From the NCBI GenBank assembly GCA_030998015.1, contig JARWMV010000246.1, forward strand, positions 248,001 through 312,000: a stretch of DNA of 64,000 nucleotides, read 5' to 3'. A program made the translations under genes and the position numbers. The DNA comes from Ceratorhiza oryzae-sativae. Its lineage: Eukaryota; Basidiomycota; Agaricomycetes; Cantharellales; Ceratobasidiaceae. Shown here one piece after another: positions 47,659 to 61,601 of this stretch. Positions within the stretch are counted from its first letter, which is position 1; each line of letters opens with the position of its first letter. A model generated the notes under the pieces. It had not been told where the DNA came from, ran no database searches, and worked only from the letters and a program-made list of their open reading frames with translations.

Positions 47659-50600
47659 ATGCTGCTGCTCAACTCGAGGGTAGCGATGATCGCCTTTGCC
47701 GGCGTCAGCGCTGCTCGTGCTGGCGCAACCTCAAACAATGTGACATTCTCGTACTTTAACCAGCCGGGTAAGGACGTGAAGATGCCATACACGCCAGGCT
47801 ATTCGGTGAGTACCCTTGGAACGTTGGATCTTACCCAGTTGCTCATTTAGTGCATGTTTTAGCCAAACGTAATGTCAGAGTGTGAGTCTGTTGTGTTGTT
47901 GTCATGTGTTCCTCCAGCTCACAAGCGCTACAGTAACTCTTCCTCGCGGCCGATGCCCCCCGTGCTTCAACTGTCTTCTTCCGGCCTTTACATGTGGTCA
48001 GGTGCGTCTTATCGCCCAGTCGCTACGCTTGTTTGGCTGACTGTACTCGCGTGTAGTTCGGCGAGTGCAGCGACTTCGACGGCCAATGCAAATGTCCACC
48101 GGGTTGGTCCGGTATCGACTGTCTCACGCCCCGTATGTTCATTCCCGAGTATAAAAGGCGCTGAGCTCATAGCCGTTACAGAATGTGGGTCCCTGGCCGA
48201 TGGAAAGGAACGCCACCCACGCCCCGATGGTGAAACTTGCGAGTGTAACGAAGGATGGACTGGCCTCAACTGCAACGTCTGCGAGACAGACGATGCTTGT
48301 GCCAACTTCCCACTCAGAGGTGGGCCGGATGGCGAACTTTTGACTCGTCAAGTGCCCACGTCAGAACCGGATATTCCGGTTGCCAACATGACGTGCTACA
48401 AGGGTGGCCTGACAGTTCAGCAGAATCACCAGATGTGCGACGTAACCAGTGAGCGATATTGATATTTGCTATAGTATTGTTATCCATACTGACTTGAATA
48501 GATCGCAAGATCTTGGATATGTTGCCCGATCGTCCACCACAGGTGACGTTTTCGTGCGACAGGGGAGACAAGACATGTGCTTTCCAGTTCTGGATTGGTC
48601 GAGTTGAATCGTTCTACTGTGCACTGGATGCATGCGATAGTGACCTCAAGGTCGGATATGATACCAATACTACAGAATACCGCTGCGACAAAATTAAATG
48701 TAAATGTGTACCCGGACGAATGCTCTGCGGAGAGGAAGGAAGCATCGGTATGTCAATCGAGCTGTCTTCTGGTTAGTACTCGATCTGACATGTCTTCTTT
48801 AGATATTAGTGATTTCTTGACCGAGGAGATCCAAGGTCCTGCCTCCTTTATGTGCAAGACTGGGCAAGACTGCAAGTTCGAGGAGCCAGCAATGAACGAT
48901 TTGATTAACCAAGTTTTTGGCGATACCTACATTACTCTGAACTGCAAAGGCGGAGAGTGCTTGCACTACACTCAAGTACCAGGATATGTTGTACGTTCGA
49001 TACCTACCCTTGCAAGCTCACCTCGCACTAACGGACTCGACAGCGCCCGCCCCCTCCGGACAATACAAAATTCTTAGCCCTCAGCGGCTCCGCAGCTGGT
49101 CTAATTCTCATTATTGCATCAGCCTGTACGTCAATTCATATTTTTCTCGCTCCTGCCTTCGTCTCACCAGATCTCAAGTATTCTGGTACATTGGTCGTAC
49201 ACAGAAGACCAAGGGTCTCCGGGCCATCCAGCTCCCTGCAGATGAGAATGCCAAACTTATGGCAGATCATATCCCCGCCTCACTCTACTTCTCCGACATC
49301 TCCTACACACTCGATGGCCGCCAAATCCTCTCCGACATCTGCGGTGGTGCCCAACCAGGCCAAATCCTTGCTATTATGGGCGCATCTGGCGCTGGCAAGT
49401 CCACACTGCTCGATCTACTTGCCCGCAAACCAAAACGCGGCGCTGTGGGTGGCGTAACACTCGTCAATGGAAATGACGTCACGGACAGCGTCTTCAAAAA
49501 CTTGGTTGGATTCGTAGATCAAGAAGACACGCTGATGGGCACGCTGACAGTTTACGAGACCGTTTTATACTCCGCGCTATTGAGGTTGCCTCGTGAAATG
49601 AGTTTAGCCGCGAAGAAGTATCGAACTTTGGAGACAATTCATGAACTTGGGCTAGACGCGATCAAGGATTCAAGGATAGGAGAGTCCGGGCGGCGCTCGA
49701 TCTCCGGTGGAGAGAAGCGGCGAGTGTCAATTGCTTGTGAACTTGTGACGAGCCCGTCGATTCTATTTCTTGATGAGCCTACAAGTGGTGAGCACCTACA
49801 CATCCATTGAATATCGCATATTGAATTCAATCCCCATTAGGCCTTGATGCATACAACGCCTTCAACGTAGTCGAAAGCTTGGTTGCGCTTGCTCGCGACT
49901 ACAAGCGGACCGTCATCTTCACGATTCACCAGCCCCGCAGTAACATCGTGTCGATGTTCGACCAGCTTATTTTGCTTGCTCAGGGCCGTGTCGTGTATTC
50001 GGGAGAGTATGCCAAATGCCAAGCGTACTTTGAAGGCATTGGCCATCCGTGTCCACCTGGTTTCAATATCGCTGATTATCTTAGTAAGTTGCCCTACGTT
50101 GGATCATCGCCTCTGGTTAACCGCTGAGTCGATTGGATTAGTTGATCTGACTATGCATGCTCGTGGAGAGAAGATGGGTGGACAACGCAACTCATCATCT
50201 GTGTCTGTCTCCGATGCTGCGGATGAGGAAATTGGTTTAGTTCCTCAGTCTAGTCGTAGCGCGAGTGAACGGGTCGAGCTATCTACGGAACCCACTAGCG
50301 GCAGTAACTCGCGTACAGAAACAAGCTCTACAAATGGGAATGTTATCCAGCGAAAGTCCTCCAAGCTATTTGACATCTTCGGTTCCTCCTCTCCTTCAAC
50401 CGACGGGCCAGCAACTCTTCCCCCGAAACTCGCTGAACTCGTACAGGCATACTCGGATAGTGATGTTGCTGCGGGAGTCTTAGGAGAAGTTGCACGGTTG
50501 AGAGCGGCTGGTGGGCTGGTGCTGCCTGAGAGCGGTGGTCGTGTGCGCGCAAGCTGGTTGACGCAGTTCAGGATTTTGAGTGGACGGGCGTTTAAGAACT

Positions 50601-51742
50601 TGTATCGTGATCCGGCACTTTTGGCTGCCCACTATTTATCGAGCGTTGCAGTTGCCTGTGAGTATTCCCTTTCAGTCAGTTTCTGGAGCGAGAAGACTTA
50701 GATTGCATACCGTATTGCAGTGATTTGTGCGCTATTCTATGCCGGTGTTACGAACGATATTCCCGGGTTCCAGAACCGGCTTGGTAAGTTACAACAACTC
50801 TTGGGAAAATATGAGTCGGCCACTCATCTCACTCAGGTCTATTCTTCTTCGCTCTCGCGCTCTTCGGGTTTTCGTGCCTGTCGATCCTTGGTATCTTTGC
50901 AAATGAGCGGCTGTTGTTCATGCGCGAGAGGTACGCGAGCCGCGCTAACCCAGAACGGGCTCAGTTGATATTCAACGGCATTGTATAGATCTAACGGCTA
51001 CTATTCGACCTTGACGTACTTTTCGTCCAAAGTCTTGTTCGACATTCTCCCACTTCGTGTCGTTCCGCCCCTTGTCTTCGGAGGACTAGTATATGGCTTC
51101 GTGGGTCTGGTACCAGAGCTGACCACGTTCTGGAAGTTCATGCTCACGCTTGTGTTGTTCAATCTCACGACTGCAAGCGTGGTCTTGTTCATCTCAGTAG
51201 TCGTGGCCCAGACTAGCGTCGCGAGTTTGGTTGGCACGCTTGTCATGCTGTTCAAGTAAGTAACCGACTTACCAGAGTTCCCTTGCTCAATTCTCACGCC
51301 GGATGATATGTTAGTCTCCTATTCACCGGCCTGCTAATCAACCGAGATTCTATCCCTTACGGGTTGCGATGGCTTTACTACATCTCATTCTTCCACGCTG
51401 GCTTCGAAGCCCTGGCCGTGAATGAACTCAAGTACTTGACATTACGCCAGAATAAGGTCAGCACGGGCATTCCGCAGCGCAACGAGGATCACGGGCTGAT
51501 TTCTCCATGTAGTTTGGTGTACAACTGGAAGTTCCTGCAGCGACAATCCTATCAACGTTCGGGCTAGATGCTCAGGTAAGTCATTTGGTCACCTGCCACC
51601 ACACGCTGACAGCTCATGGTCCCTTGCCTTCTGTTTCCAGTCTTTCTGGTGGCCGAACATTTCAATCCTGAGCATCATGTTCGGATCGTTCCTTGTGCTC
51701 AGCTTCTTGTGGCTGCATTACTTTGTACGCGAGAATAGGTGA
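47659..51742 (+). CDS. ADP1: Adp1-like ABCG (White-subfamily) transporter with Cys-rich extracellular domain
   Basis: Half-size ABC transporter of the yeast Adp1 type. Sixteen exons: 47659-47805, 47918-48001, 48057-48132, 48182-48448, 48502-48747, 48803-48990, 49044-49125, 49179-49787, 49841-50083, 50142-50657, 50721-50783, 50837-50930, 50989-51255, 51315-51456, 51513-51575, 51641-51742; 1062 aa, divisible by three. A signal peptide ([19 protein letters not shown]) leads into EGF-like repeats ([35 protein letters not shown]) and a TM helix. The nucleotide-binding domain has Walker [10 protein letters not shown], signature [10 protein letters not shown], Walker [13 protein letters not shown] and switch TIHQPRS. 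The C-terminal six-TM domain ends HYFVRENR. The substrate is unknown in this clade. The 112-nt first intron could instead hold a 6-nt exon (CCAAAC). Confidence 0.92.
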
Positions 51743-54700
51743 TCGTGGATGAGGTGTGCAGATCTCACGCAGGTTTGACTCGATCGCTTGGAGTGTAGAT
51801 TCTTGTACTACGTTATTGCGTGCCAAATATTAGCGCTGTTTTGATTTCTATTTTGGGGTGGGTCGAGCTTGGTGCTGGGGGATTGGTGTTGCATATGCAG
51901 GAGGAGCTGCTGATTGCTGTGTGTCTCCAAGGTAAGGGGATAAAGTTAGTCCCTTGGAGTGTCTAACACTGATCCAACAGAGCGATGGTCGTCTGCACTC
52001 GATCTAACGACTAGAGATGGACAGCATAAAGGTGGAGTTGCTGCTAAAACAATCCTAGTCCCATATTGCCCCTTCGAGGTTTTAGCAGCATCAAATTGAC
52101 CGAAAATGATGTTGAAGGATTCTAATCGCGAATCCTCGGTACATTTTGCCCCTGGTAAACTACAGATCATTCTTGGCTAAGACTTTTTTGTCGCGCCAAC
52201 TGAGCTTCTTTGGCAGGCGTCGGATAACCGTTAGGGCATATTGAGTGCAACTCCGTTTATCTCCAGCACAACATCGTGGCACTATAGAAAGTTTCAGTAA
52301 GTCGGACGCGTCTGGTTCTCCTCAAGGAGCAAGCTCTGCCATTCTGCCATCGCCAGTGCAGAATTCTTCGGCGATTCAGTCGTCGCATGACAGCATGAGA
52401 AAAGATAGGGGATAAGCGCCAGGACTTTACACACGGTGGCGAGCAAAACTCTTGATCCCCAGGGATTAGACTTGTACTACTAACGTGACCCAACAGGTTG
52501 TCGTAACATGAAATGACAAGAAACAGCTGGTCGTACGGTAGGCGAGCCTAAATTATCGCGAGCCGACGCTCGAAAGCTGATAAAGCCCTCCAGGAGCACA
52601 AAGTGGGTGCGTCATGTCAGGTCTCCCCACGTTTTCTGACGCAACGTATCTAGATCGTCAGGCAAAAATCACGCACCCATCGCCCTGCTGATATCGTAAC
52701 AACCTGTTTGGGCCCCGCAGATTCCTGGCTCAAGCCGCAGTGGCAAACAGGTGATCGACGCTCGGCGTAAGTTAATGTATTCAGCCCGCGTATGACTGCT
52801 GCCCCTATACGTTTGATACGATGCGAAAACACGCGACGCACATTGCTTGTGCTGTCGCACGAGGAACACTTACCGTTCAGCCAAAGGCACCTCGACCTTC
52901 CCAATCTCAACACACCACGTTCCAGGGTGCGTTCACTTGATACCCTCCAATGAACTTCTCCTATCAACGGTCAGCGCCGCGCGCTGCGCTTTGCCCTGTT
53001 ATCGGAGCTCGACACAGGCAGTGAGCTATCCCTCAAACGATTGAAGCGTCTTCTTTCTCGCGGCGAACAATTTCTCCGAAAATTGGATTATCCTCCTGCC
53101 CCCCTCACTGTCATTGGCTACATAATTCGCCCCCTTCGATTTTACTGCAGCAGGTACCCATTCTAATGTGACAAAGCATAACGATGTATCCCGTATGTGT
53201 GACCCTGTTCTATCCGACTCCCTTGTCGATGCACTCATTACCGTTGTTCCTTGCGAGCTCGAGGCCATTGAGATCAATCACCCATATATGCAGAAGACCT
53301 CCCAGCCCTGTGGTTCCTCATATCTAAGCTGGTTTCGCTCTTCTGCTTGCATGATCGCATGAGCATCACCAACTGTTGGAATTCTTGGGGACGGACCTAG
53401 CCGAATACATTCCGAGGTATAGCGAAGAGACCTCTGATTGAGCCGCCCTGGTGGTCAATGCATGTTGTCTGGCCTAAATCCATGGATGAACCCGAGTGGA
53501 TAGTGTATTGAATCGACACCAGCAGCAATCGATTGTTCAGAGACGCGTTTCTTTCGGTACGAACGGTGTCCTACACAATCAGGGACCATCCTCATGGAAT
53601 ACCCGGCCCGATTATTCGACTATAACCTGCTACAACCCGCCATCGCCACGCTGCGATCCCAGCGTACGATGCATCACAGTAAACTTATTGTGCACTTGCC
53701 GTTGACTCGCTCCGATTATTTGTCGGGGTAACTGAGTCGCCCACGCACATGAGAAATCAAAGACAACTTCAGTGCCTAGAACCGATTAGGAGATTTTATT
53801 AGGCGCCATCCGTTCTGATCATCTGCCATGGCTGGGCGGTCGTTGGGCCAGACGATTAGGGCATCGAGCGTTACGGTATCGCGCATCGAACGCACGCCCC
53901 TATGCCGGTGCCGCAGATCGAGCCCCGCCGCTCAGATCGATGATATTGAGGACAGCATTGCGGGGTATGAGAGCTATCACTTTCCTTCCTTTTCTCGTTT
54001 GAATATCTCTCGGCCAGGCAAGATCCCTCCTACTTCTCATGTTCGAGCTAGACATTTGTTCTTTGGCGCGTGTTGATGTCCAGCCCCCTGCTCGCCCCAC
54101 CCATACCCCACGTCTACAGCAGAAGTCGAACTTGGCAGTTCAATTCACTGACTCTCCTAGTATCCCTGCCCCTAGCGCTCTACACTTCGAAGGTGCGTCC
54201 GTTCCGGAGCATACTTGGTTGATTTGAACTCCGCCGTTCTTGCCACAAGATATCCGACCATGCGGTCGCCCACTCCACAGTCTAGACCAACCACGACTAC
54301 ATATGCAATGGATTCCGGCTCGATTGCTACCATGGGCAATGCCGACGATGCCACTCCGACGATCAGCAATGCCGAAATCTGCGTATTTTAGCCAACTATG
54401 TACATGGACCTACCGTACTTTCCTTTTGTAGGAACCAATCGGAGCTTGCAGAGGCCAGTTGGTGGGGGAAAGGGGCAAATCGAACGTTATCTGGTACCCC
54501 AGAACGACCTCAACTGCGGGCGAGCTCACATTGAAGCGAGAACCCAGCCCATTTCTGTCCTCTATTTTCTGGTTCACAAAACTGAAACAGAGCCTGCGTC
54601 CGCAGAGCGCTTTGCACATTGCGTGTCTTCTACTTGTCTTATCGCCCCGTGCTTCATTCGGCCGCTCTAGCATCGTCCCTTTGCCGCAAATCTCCCGAGC

Positions 54701-57700
54701 GCCTTGGAGATACCCCACTCCTTATCTTTCTTCCCAACCGAGACCTGTTATGGCTCACGGGCACTTGAGTTTAGATCAGGTATTGCGGCCGTCGTTGGAT
54801 GTCTAACGCACTTCGCTTTTCAGCTCACCTCCCCTATCCCCTTTGCAACGCCCGTGACGAACCCTTCGAAGCGCAGAACTATCAGCTCGATCAGCCGACT
54901 TGCACACTACAGAATTTGTAGAACGATGGACTTGGGTATATAAATTAGCCGAGCCACCATCGAGAGCGGAGGCTTTTTCTGTTCACGGCCAGTTCCGCAG
55001 CGGGTTGTACTCCGGTCGTCGCAATATACCCATAGTATGACAGAAGGATGTACGCATACGGGAGTTGTTTGACTGTCCGATGACGTGCTTTGGCCGCCAA
55101 TAATGAAATGACTTGCAGTGGATCAACGCCGGCACCTTCCGTCTGGGTTCGAATTGCTCTGATCTTAATGACGACGTGTTTAAGTTTCATTTCGAGCAAC
55201 GGCCACGATTGGCCTACTCTCAATAGTTCTGACTTCCGGCCTCCTTCCTCAGGAGAATGAGCCAATCAATGGATGCTGGAACCCATCACAATCAAAGGGT
55301 GGCCTTTGCTAGGACGAAATTCCTGTCAAGTTCAACACCTATCTGCGGGATTTTTGCTGCACACCACTGGTGACACCTTTTTTTCAAATTGTGCCACTTC
55401 TACTCATCTGCAGAGCCTTTTCCCCCATGATTATTGCACGGATCTTACCATAGCTAGCATTATCCTAGTGGCTATACTACAACCTGTTGTAGGAACAGTT
55501 GACCAAAACAACGTTGATCATGTTCGACTTGCGTATGGTCATCACAAGTCTGGCCATGAGGCTGTAATTAAGGGATGATAGCTGTGGTGTTGTGACCCTG
55601 CTATGACTTTCAGACAGGTGTCTGGCTCATGCTGTGGCTTTCCGCTTATAATATCACAGACGTTTTTTGGCACGTTTTTGAGGGTATTGACATGTGCATC
55701 CGTGCTGTGATTTCAACTCGTCCGAACGGAAATCGCTAGGCAATAAAATTCGTTTTGCATACATACGTATTTAACACGTACGAACCTGCATCGTTTTTGG
55801 CTTCTGTTTTCGAGTCTAGGCGAACGGAACTCAGTTCGGTGGATGTTCCGTCGCCCCGTCACCTCGTGTACGTACCTGGTTGCTCCCTAACCCCTATCGT
55901 TGTGGGAAGGGAAGAGATGGGTCTGGAACCGGTCGCCTACGTTAACGTTCTTTACCCGTGATGAGCTTGATTAAAGGTAACGAGGTATACATTCTGGGCC
56001 TATCATTGAAACATAGGCCGTTCATGCACGGCTTCTGGCCGTAAGCATAGCATTTGTCGTACGAGAGTGCCCGACGATCCATGGGTAGCGACCTCTGACA
56101 TCGGGTGCGAACGGATCGGCGCGCTATCGCCGCTAGCTCTTTTAAATTAGTTGCCTGGCGAACGACTATCTCGACCCCGACAGAAGCACGAAATTCCGAG
56201 CAAATAAAGCGCGCTATATCACGTGATAGGGGGGCTCGTCGCCGAGCATTGCGGATCCAATGACTCGATCGTTTTACAGGGTCACTGGGTGAGACCTATC
56301 TCTACTATAGCCTAGTTTTAGATGAACTATTATTTGATGCTGCCAGTCGTAGAATTAGGGATGCGTTTACGGCTTCCCGCTTTCGGCTTGGAATGAACGA
56401 TTGTTCCGACTGTTTACTTCATGGTTGTGTGGGTCCGCTCTGATGTTCGCGTAGATCCTCCCTAATTCCTGGCCTCACGTTTCTTTCAGACAAATAATGC
56501 GTGGTTCCTTGCGTTCGCATAGTTTGGTACGTACATTGTATGCATCGACGATAAGCCTTTACATCATAAACCTGTAGTAGGGTAAGGCCAATCCTCACGC
56601 TGCAGGGCCCGGAGCTTCGCAAACTCCTATTTCTCGTCATCGACACTGGGTATGAGAACGGGCGCTACACACAGTCCGGGACGCTTTGCACGGTGTAATT
56701 CCGCCCATTATGCGTGGCACAAAACTCTGATAAGGAGCCGTCCCTTGCAGGATCCCGTTCAAGCGCTCTTGGGTCAAATTACGGAGTCAAGTGACGATTA
56801 GCTTATTGCAAGTGTAAAAGGCGAGCTTTTCGGAAGCGACGGTGGAGTTATTAAAGCCACGGCCCGTCTGGGTGTACAAAAATAGGATAAGGCACCACTC
56901 GCTGTCGCGGGTGCTGGAGTCTTATTCGGCGAATGGGCAGTGCGATGAATCTGGAATCTGCCCCGGGGAGCTTTGACCCTGGCTAGGATGAGTCTTGGGC
57001 GTGTGTACCACGGGTACTGAATCTGATAGGGGGTGTGTAGGTGACTGGGCGTAGTCGGAGGTGCCCGATAGGTTGACGGACAAAAGGGGAGGCTGCGGGT
57101 TGTGTGGAGCACAGTTTGGTGTCGTGTGCTTGGTGGTGGCGGAGGCGCAATCCTAGTTTGGCTCGCGTCGATCGAGGCTGGGGAAACTATGAAAGGAAAT
57201 CATTCTGTCTGTCGTTGGCGAGCCACCAATTGCTTTGTTGAGAGAAGAACTCATTTCAAACACAGGGGGTTTACACTCTAGTGTAGATCGCTTGTCTAAG
57301 CAAAACGCGGGTGTACGTGCACCGATCTAATCCTCGATTGATATTAACTATGCTCTAGTCCTGCAGGGATACAGCCTTTGGAGAAACATGCGATCAAAGT
57401 TGACACTCAGCGAGTTCAGGGCAAACAGAGCCCGCCCTCACGTGACCCGGTGATCTCACTGCTCGGAGGTCTGGGTTTTGATGCCGACCTGGCCGATAAG
57501 CGTTTGCATGCAAAGCTAGAAGCCCGGTCGATATATATGACACGCGATGCTGCGCGATGTCGCCGGATGGGGTGGAGCTGTTGCTGGAAATTGGCACGGA
57601 AGCATTTACCGCGATCTGGGGTTCCCACAATTAGGTCTTAATGAGGCGTGACAGACGACGATGAGATCATTTTGTTCGTGGCACACAAACTCAGGCTTGC

Positions 57701-58499
57701 AGGCGCCCGATGGAGCTGGCGATGATTCTTAGTTGCCGGGTTGTCGTGTGGGCATCTGCAGGCTGTTGAGGTGTAGTTATCGATGTGTCAAAGACAATGG
57801 ACTGCGCAACTCGTGACGCGCGTTGAAAATGGAAGGACGGGGCAGATTTGATGGCGTCTGAACCCCGGATCGTCGTTGCGTCGACGATCGTCATGATGTT
57901 CGGCGGTCGTGCAGTGCATGCATAGGAGTAGAGCGAAACAGATAGCGTTTGCAGACCTTGTTTTTGTTTGGCGACTGCATCGCGCCGGAACGTCCGACCG
58001 GGAGCAGGCTTCGCATTTGACTGGGGGCTAGGAACCGGGGGTGGGGCACGTTGCCGGTCTTGAGCACGCTTGTGGCGCCCGAGTCCGATGGGTGCGGGCT
58101 GGCGGGCGGGCGAGCGAAGGTGGCAAGTGACCCGTCGACAAAGCAAGGTCCGAGCACGGGCTGAGCCGAGATGGGGGTCCGTATGATGCAACGGCGGAGC
58201 GCAGAGACGGAGCCGACGTCGCCAAGTGGCCGTCGGGCGACGGCCGGGCCAGCAGCAGTCGATGGTGCAGCAGAAGTCCGGAATGCGGGGCGGACTGTAT
58301 GCGCCTAGGCTGAAGGGAAGTCGAGTGAATAGAGGCCATCAAGCGTGGGCAGGGGAAGACCCCGGGATGTGGGACCAGGCACAAGCACTCGCAAACAGAA
58401 CCCTGGGACCCTTGCTTCGGTGCGATGCAGGATGGCCAGGCCTTTAAGTTGCCCCGCGCTCGTCACTCACCGTGGTGCCCCCCGTCCTCGCTGCCCCCC
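51743..58499. other. Gene-poor region
   Basis: 6.8 kb, the longest gene-free stretch here. I looked for transposase or reverse-transcriptase motifs, long terminal repeats, tRNA-like elements and splice-consistent fragments, and found none I could support. Open frames are short and shuffled over all six frames. The last 400 nt presumably contain the promoter of the phosphatase gene. Old, degraded repeats would be the usual content of such a stretch in a filamentous fungus, but that is inference. Confidence 0.5.
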
Positions 58500-61400
58500 A
58501 TGGTGAGCTCGCTGCCGGACCGATGTTCGCGCGCTGACGCCCCACAGACCCCCGCTGTGACCCCCGCCCCGCCCAGTCCCAGTCCCAGCGCTGCCCCCGT
58601 CCATGGCTTGGCCTATCCCTCCCCCTCATTCCTCACTGGTCTCCCTGTCATCGGCGTCGAGCGTCCAGCCCCCCATGCGCCTGTGCGCGCGCTCACCGCC
58701 GCCCAGTACGCGGAGCTCGCCCACGCCCACAGCCTGGCCGACCCCGACGACAGCGTGCTCTTCCCGTTCCTCCATGGCGTCGAAGGCGACAACCTCCCCC
58801 AGAACATGTTCTTCGCCAGCGCCAGTGGTGCGTCCCGCACCCGTGGAAGCCAGCAGCTCGGCCCCCCGGACATCCCTCGCTATCGCGGTCTGGTCACCGT
58901 GTTGTGCGACGGCTACGACGACTCTGACGACGGCGGCTCTCCCCGGCTCAGCGACTCGTCAGGCTCGGATGACGACGATGATGCATGGTATGACCAGTCT
59001 GACCAGTCTGACTCGGATTCATCCTCGTCCGAGCCTCACGAGGACGACCGCGACCGCGATGAGACCATGCGCCTGGCCGAGATCAACATTGCGGATCCCA
59101 ACGCGAGCGCTCCAGCGTCCTATCGCGAGTCATTTGCGCCCATTTCCGATCCATCTGCGGGCAAGGTCGACAAGGTCTCCAACGACGTCATCGCCGTCCG
59201 CACCTCTCGTGTCGACAGCCTCTCGTCCGAGCTCCCGTCCTCGCCGTCCAGCGTCTCACCCAGCCTGACGCTCGATGGCACTAGCACCGCCCCCACAAGC
59301 GTCGTCGTGCCTAGCCAGAAGAGCGCCAAGCACAAAAAACGCCGGTCGCGTGCCCGTCTCCAGGCAGGCGCCCGTCGCTGCCTGCTCCAAAGCGCATTGT
59401 CCCCCCATGAGATCGTCACCGACGGCGACGAGCCCGCTGAATTCGTCAAGGCTCGTGTCCCAGATGGCATCAGCTTGTGCGTTCAATTCTGAGCTTATCC
59501 CGTGCCTGCTGACCCGTGTTCTAGACGCAATTTCGGCATCCAGGTCGCCACTTATGCCACTATCTCTGACATTGCCGTCTATTCCCCACGAGGCGCTACA
59601 CGTGCTGCTGTCGACCTCGCCAGACGGATCAAGCTTGCCGTCGAGCGCAAGGCCGAGGACCGATGGGCCCACATGCGGGCTGCGAACAAGGTCGTCAATG
59701 AAGAGGAGGGTCCAGGCATGGATGGTGAAATTGGTTATGGTACTGGACTCCTAGCCTACAACGTGTTTGTGGTGTCTGGTGAGGTTCTCACGCGCGTCTC
59801 TTCCGATCCGGGACTAACTTCCATCACCCCTAGATCCGTTTGAGGTCTTTGAACGGGACCACCCCCATCTGGTGGCAGTGGACAAACGGGGGCGGGATGT
59901 CAATCGCATCGACTTTTTTGCCCGGGAAAAGGAGGAGATGCGTGAACTCACCAAGGCCAGCGAAATTGCCGATGGCGTTTGGGTAAGCGTCTTGCGTTTC
60001 TTTGCGCACAACTCCCACTTAACAGACCTCTGCAGCTCGGAAATACCCAGGACGTCCCGATGCCCCCTATGTATGCACACGACCCGAACACATGGCCAGT
60101 ACCGTATCCAGACCCATTTGATTCGAACGGAAACCCTGATGGCTACGACATCTGTATCGAGTGCCACGAACAGGCAGGCTTTTGCACTCCCGCGCAGCTT
60201 CACCAGGCCGAGCAGCACTTGATGAACCTCGATGTCTGCTGGGAGGAGCGTGTACGTGGGATAACCGGAACAGGCAGCCCTCAAGGGAGCGCGTTTGGCG
60301 TGTTTGGTGCTTCCCCTTCCTCGACGCCCGTTCCTCCTCGACCGGCGCCCAACCCATCTTCGGTTATTCATATGTCGTTCCCCGCATCGCCTCCGTGCAG
60401 TCAAGCCACAATCAGCCAGCTCTTGCCTTTCCTCGCATTCCTGCAACGATGCGTTCACGCGTCACCGCGCCCGGCCAAGGTGCTTATTCACTCAGGCGAC
60501 GGCTATACCGAGTCCAGCGTTCTCGCGCTTTGCTATCTCATGCTCGAGCGCCGGATAAGCCTCCCCGAAGCTTATCTCGAACTGCAGTGCACCCGTCAAC
60601 GGAGTTTCTTTGTATACCCGAGTGACGTTGGCATTCTCCGCCGCCTCGAGACCAAGCTTGGTCTTGAGGGCCGCAGCGAGCGCGAGGAAGGCAGCGCAGC
60701 TGGCAGGTGGCGACTCGGATCCGGAGGTGTGAGCTGGAGGAGTGGGAGCGTCAGCATGCCGAACCCGACCTCGCTGTTTGCAGCCAGCCATTCTCGTGGG
60801 TCAAGTCCTGCACCCGGCAGTCGCGGATCGAGCCCAGCTCCCGGCCGTAGTCCAACCCTTGGGACCTCGATCGCCCTACGCAAAACCCGTGCACGTGCAT
60901 CCACTAGTCCACTCCTGCCAGCGATAGTCGACCATCAAACATGGTTCAATGACCAGCGCTTCGATGGCTCCTTCCCTTCCCGAGTTCTTCCATTCCTCTA
61001 CTTGGGTAACCTCGCACATGCAGGCAATGTACACATGTTGCACGCACTCGGCATTACCCACGTTGTTTCTGTGGGCGAGTGCGCACTGGTGCCTGGCCAA
61101 CACGGTGGGCTATGGACTGAGGAGCGTGAGGGCCGAATCCAGGTGCTTGACATCAAGGGAGTGTGTGACGATGGCATCGACAGCCTTCGTGCGGAGATTG
61201 GCCCTGTCGTCGAGTGGATCGACCGCGCACGAGAGGCCGGTGGTAGCGTACTCGTACATTGCCGCGTGGGTGTGAGCCGAAGCGCAACGATCACGATCGC
61301 GTATGTAATGAAGCACCTTGGCGTCAGTCTCGTCGATGCATACTTGATGGTTCGGTCCCGACGGCTTAGGTTGGTCCATTCCATTTTTGTCTTCACAAGA

Positions 61401-61601
61401 TTGAGTATTGATCCTGTAATTTTTCATAGTGTGCTGATCCAGCCGAACATGCGGCTGCTATACAACCTGTGCGGATGGGAGATCCAGCTCGCAAAGGAGC
61501 GCGCTGCGGGTGGTGAGGTCCCGCGCGGCAAAGGCCGCCAGTTGACTTGGCCATTTTTGGCGCGCGAAGTGGCATCTTTGAATGAGCGATATCTGTCGTG
61601 A
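58500..61601 (+). CDS. PPS1: Pps1-type dual-specificity protein phosphatase
   Basis: Removes phosphate from Tyr/Ser/Thr; yeast Pps1 acts in S-phase control. Exons 58500-59476, 59525-59778, 59834-59982, 60036-61369, 61430-61601; 961 aa, divisible by three. An acidic Asp/Ser-rich N-terminal region (SGSDDDDDAWYDQSDQSDSD) is followed by NFGIQVATYATISDIAVYSP and VWLGNTQDVPMP. A first, probably inactive phosphatase-like domain follows, with KVLIHSGDGYTESS in place of the HCxxGxxR loop, and then a Ser/Arg linker. The active DSP domain (about residues 715-945) has FLYLGNLAHAGNVHMLHALG and the catalytic loop VHCRVGVSRSATITIAYVM. The end QPNMRLLYNLCGWE is typical. An in-frame ATG at 58425 would add 25 residues; the one at 58500 is preferred because it opens the better-behaved N-terminus. 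Confidence 0.9.

Noticed and set aside
57691..58384. Minus-strand frames of 118-166 codons upstream of the phosphatase gene
   Set aside because: Pro/Arg/Ser-rich GC artefacts in the promoter region; no conserved segment.
51743..58499. Transposable element in the gene-poor region
   Set aside because: No terminal repeats, reverse-transcriptase or DDE motif could be seen; a search would be needed.
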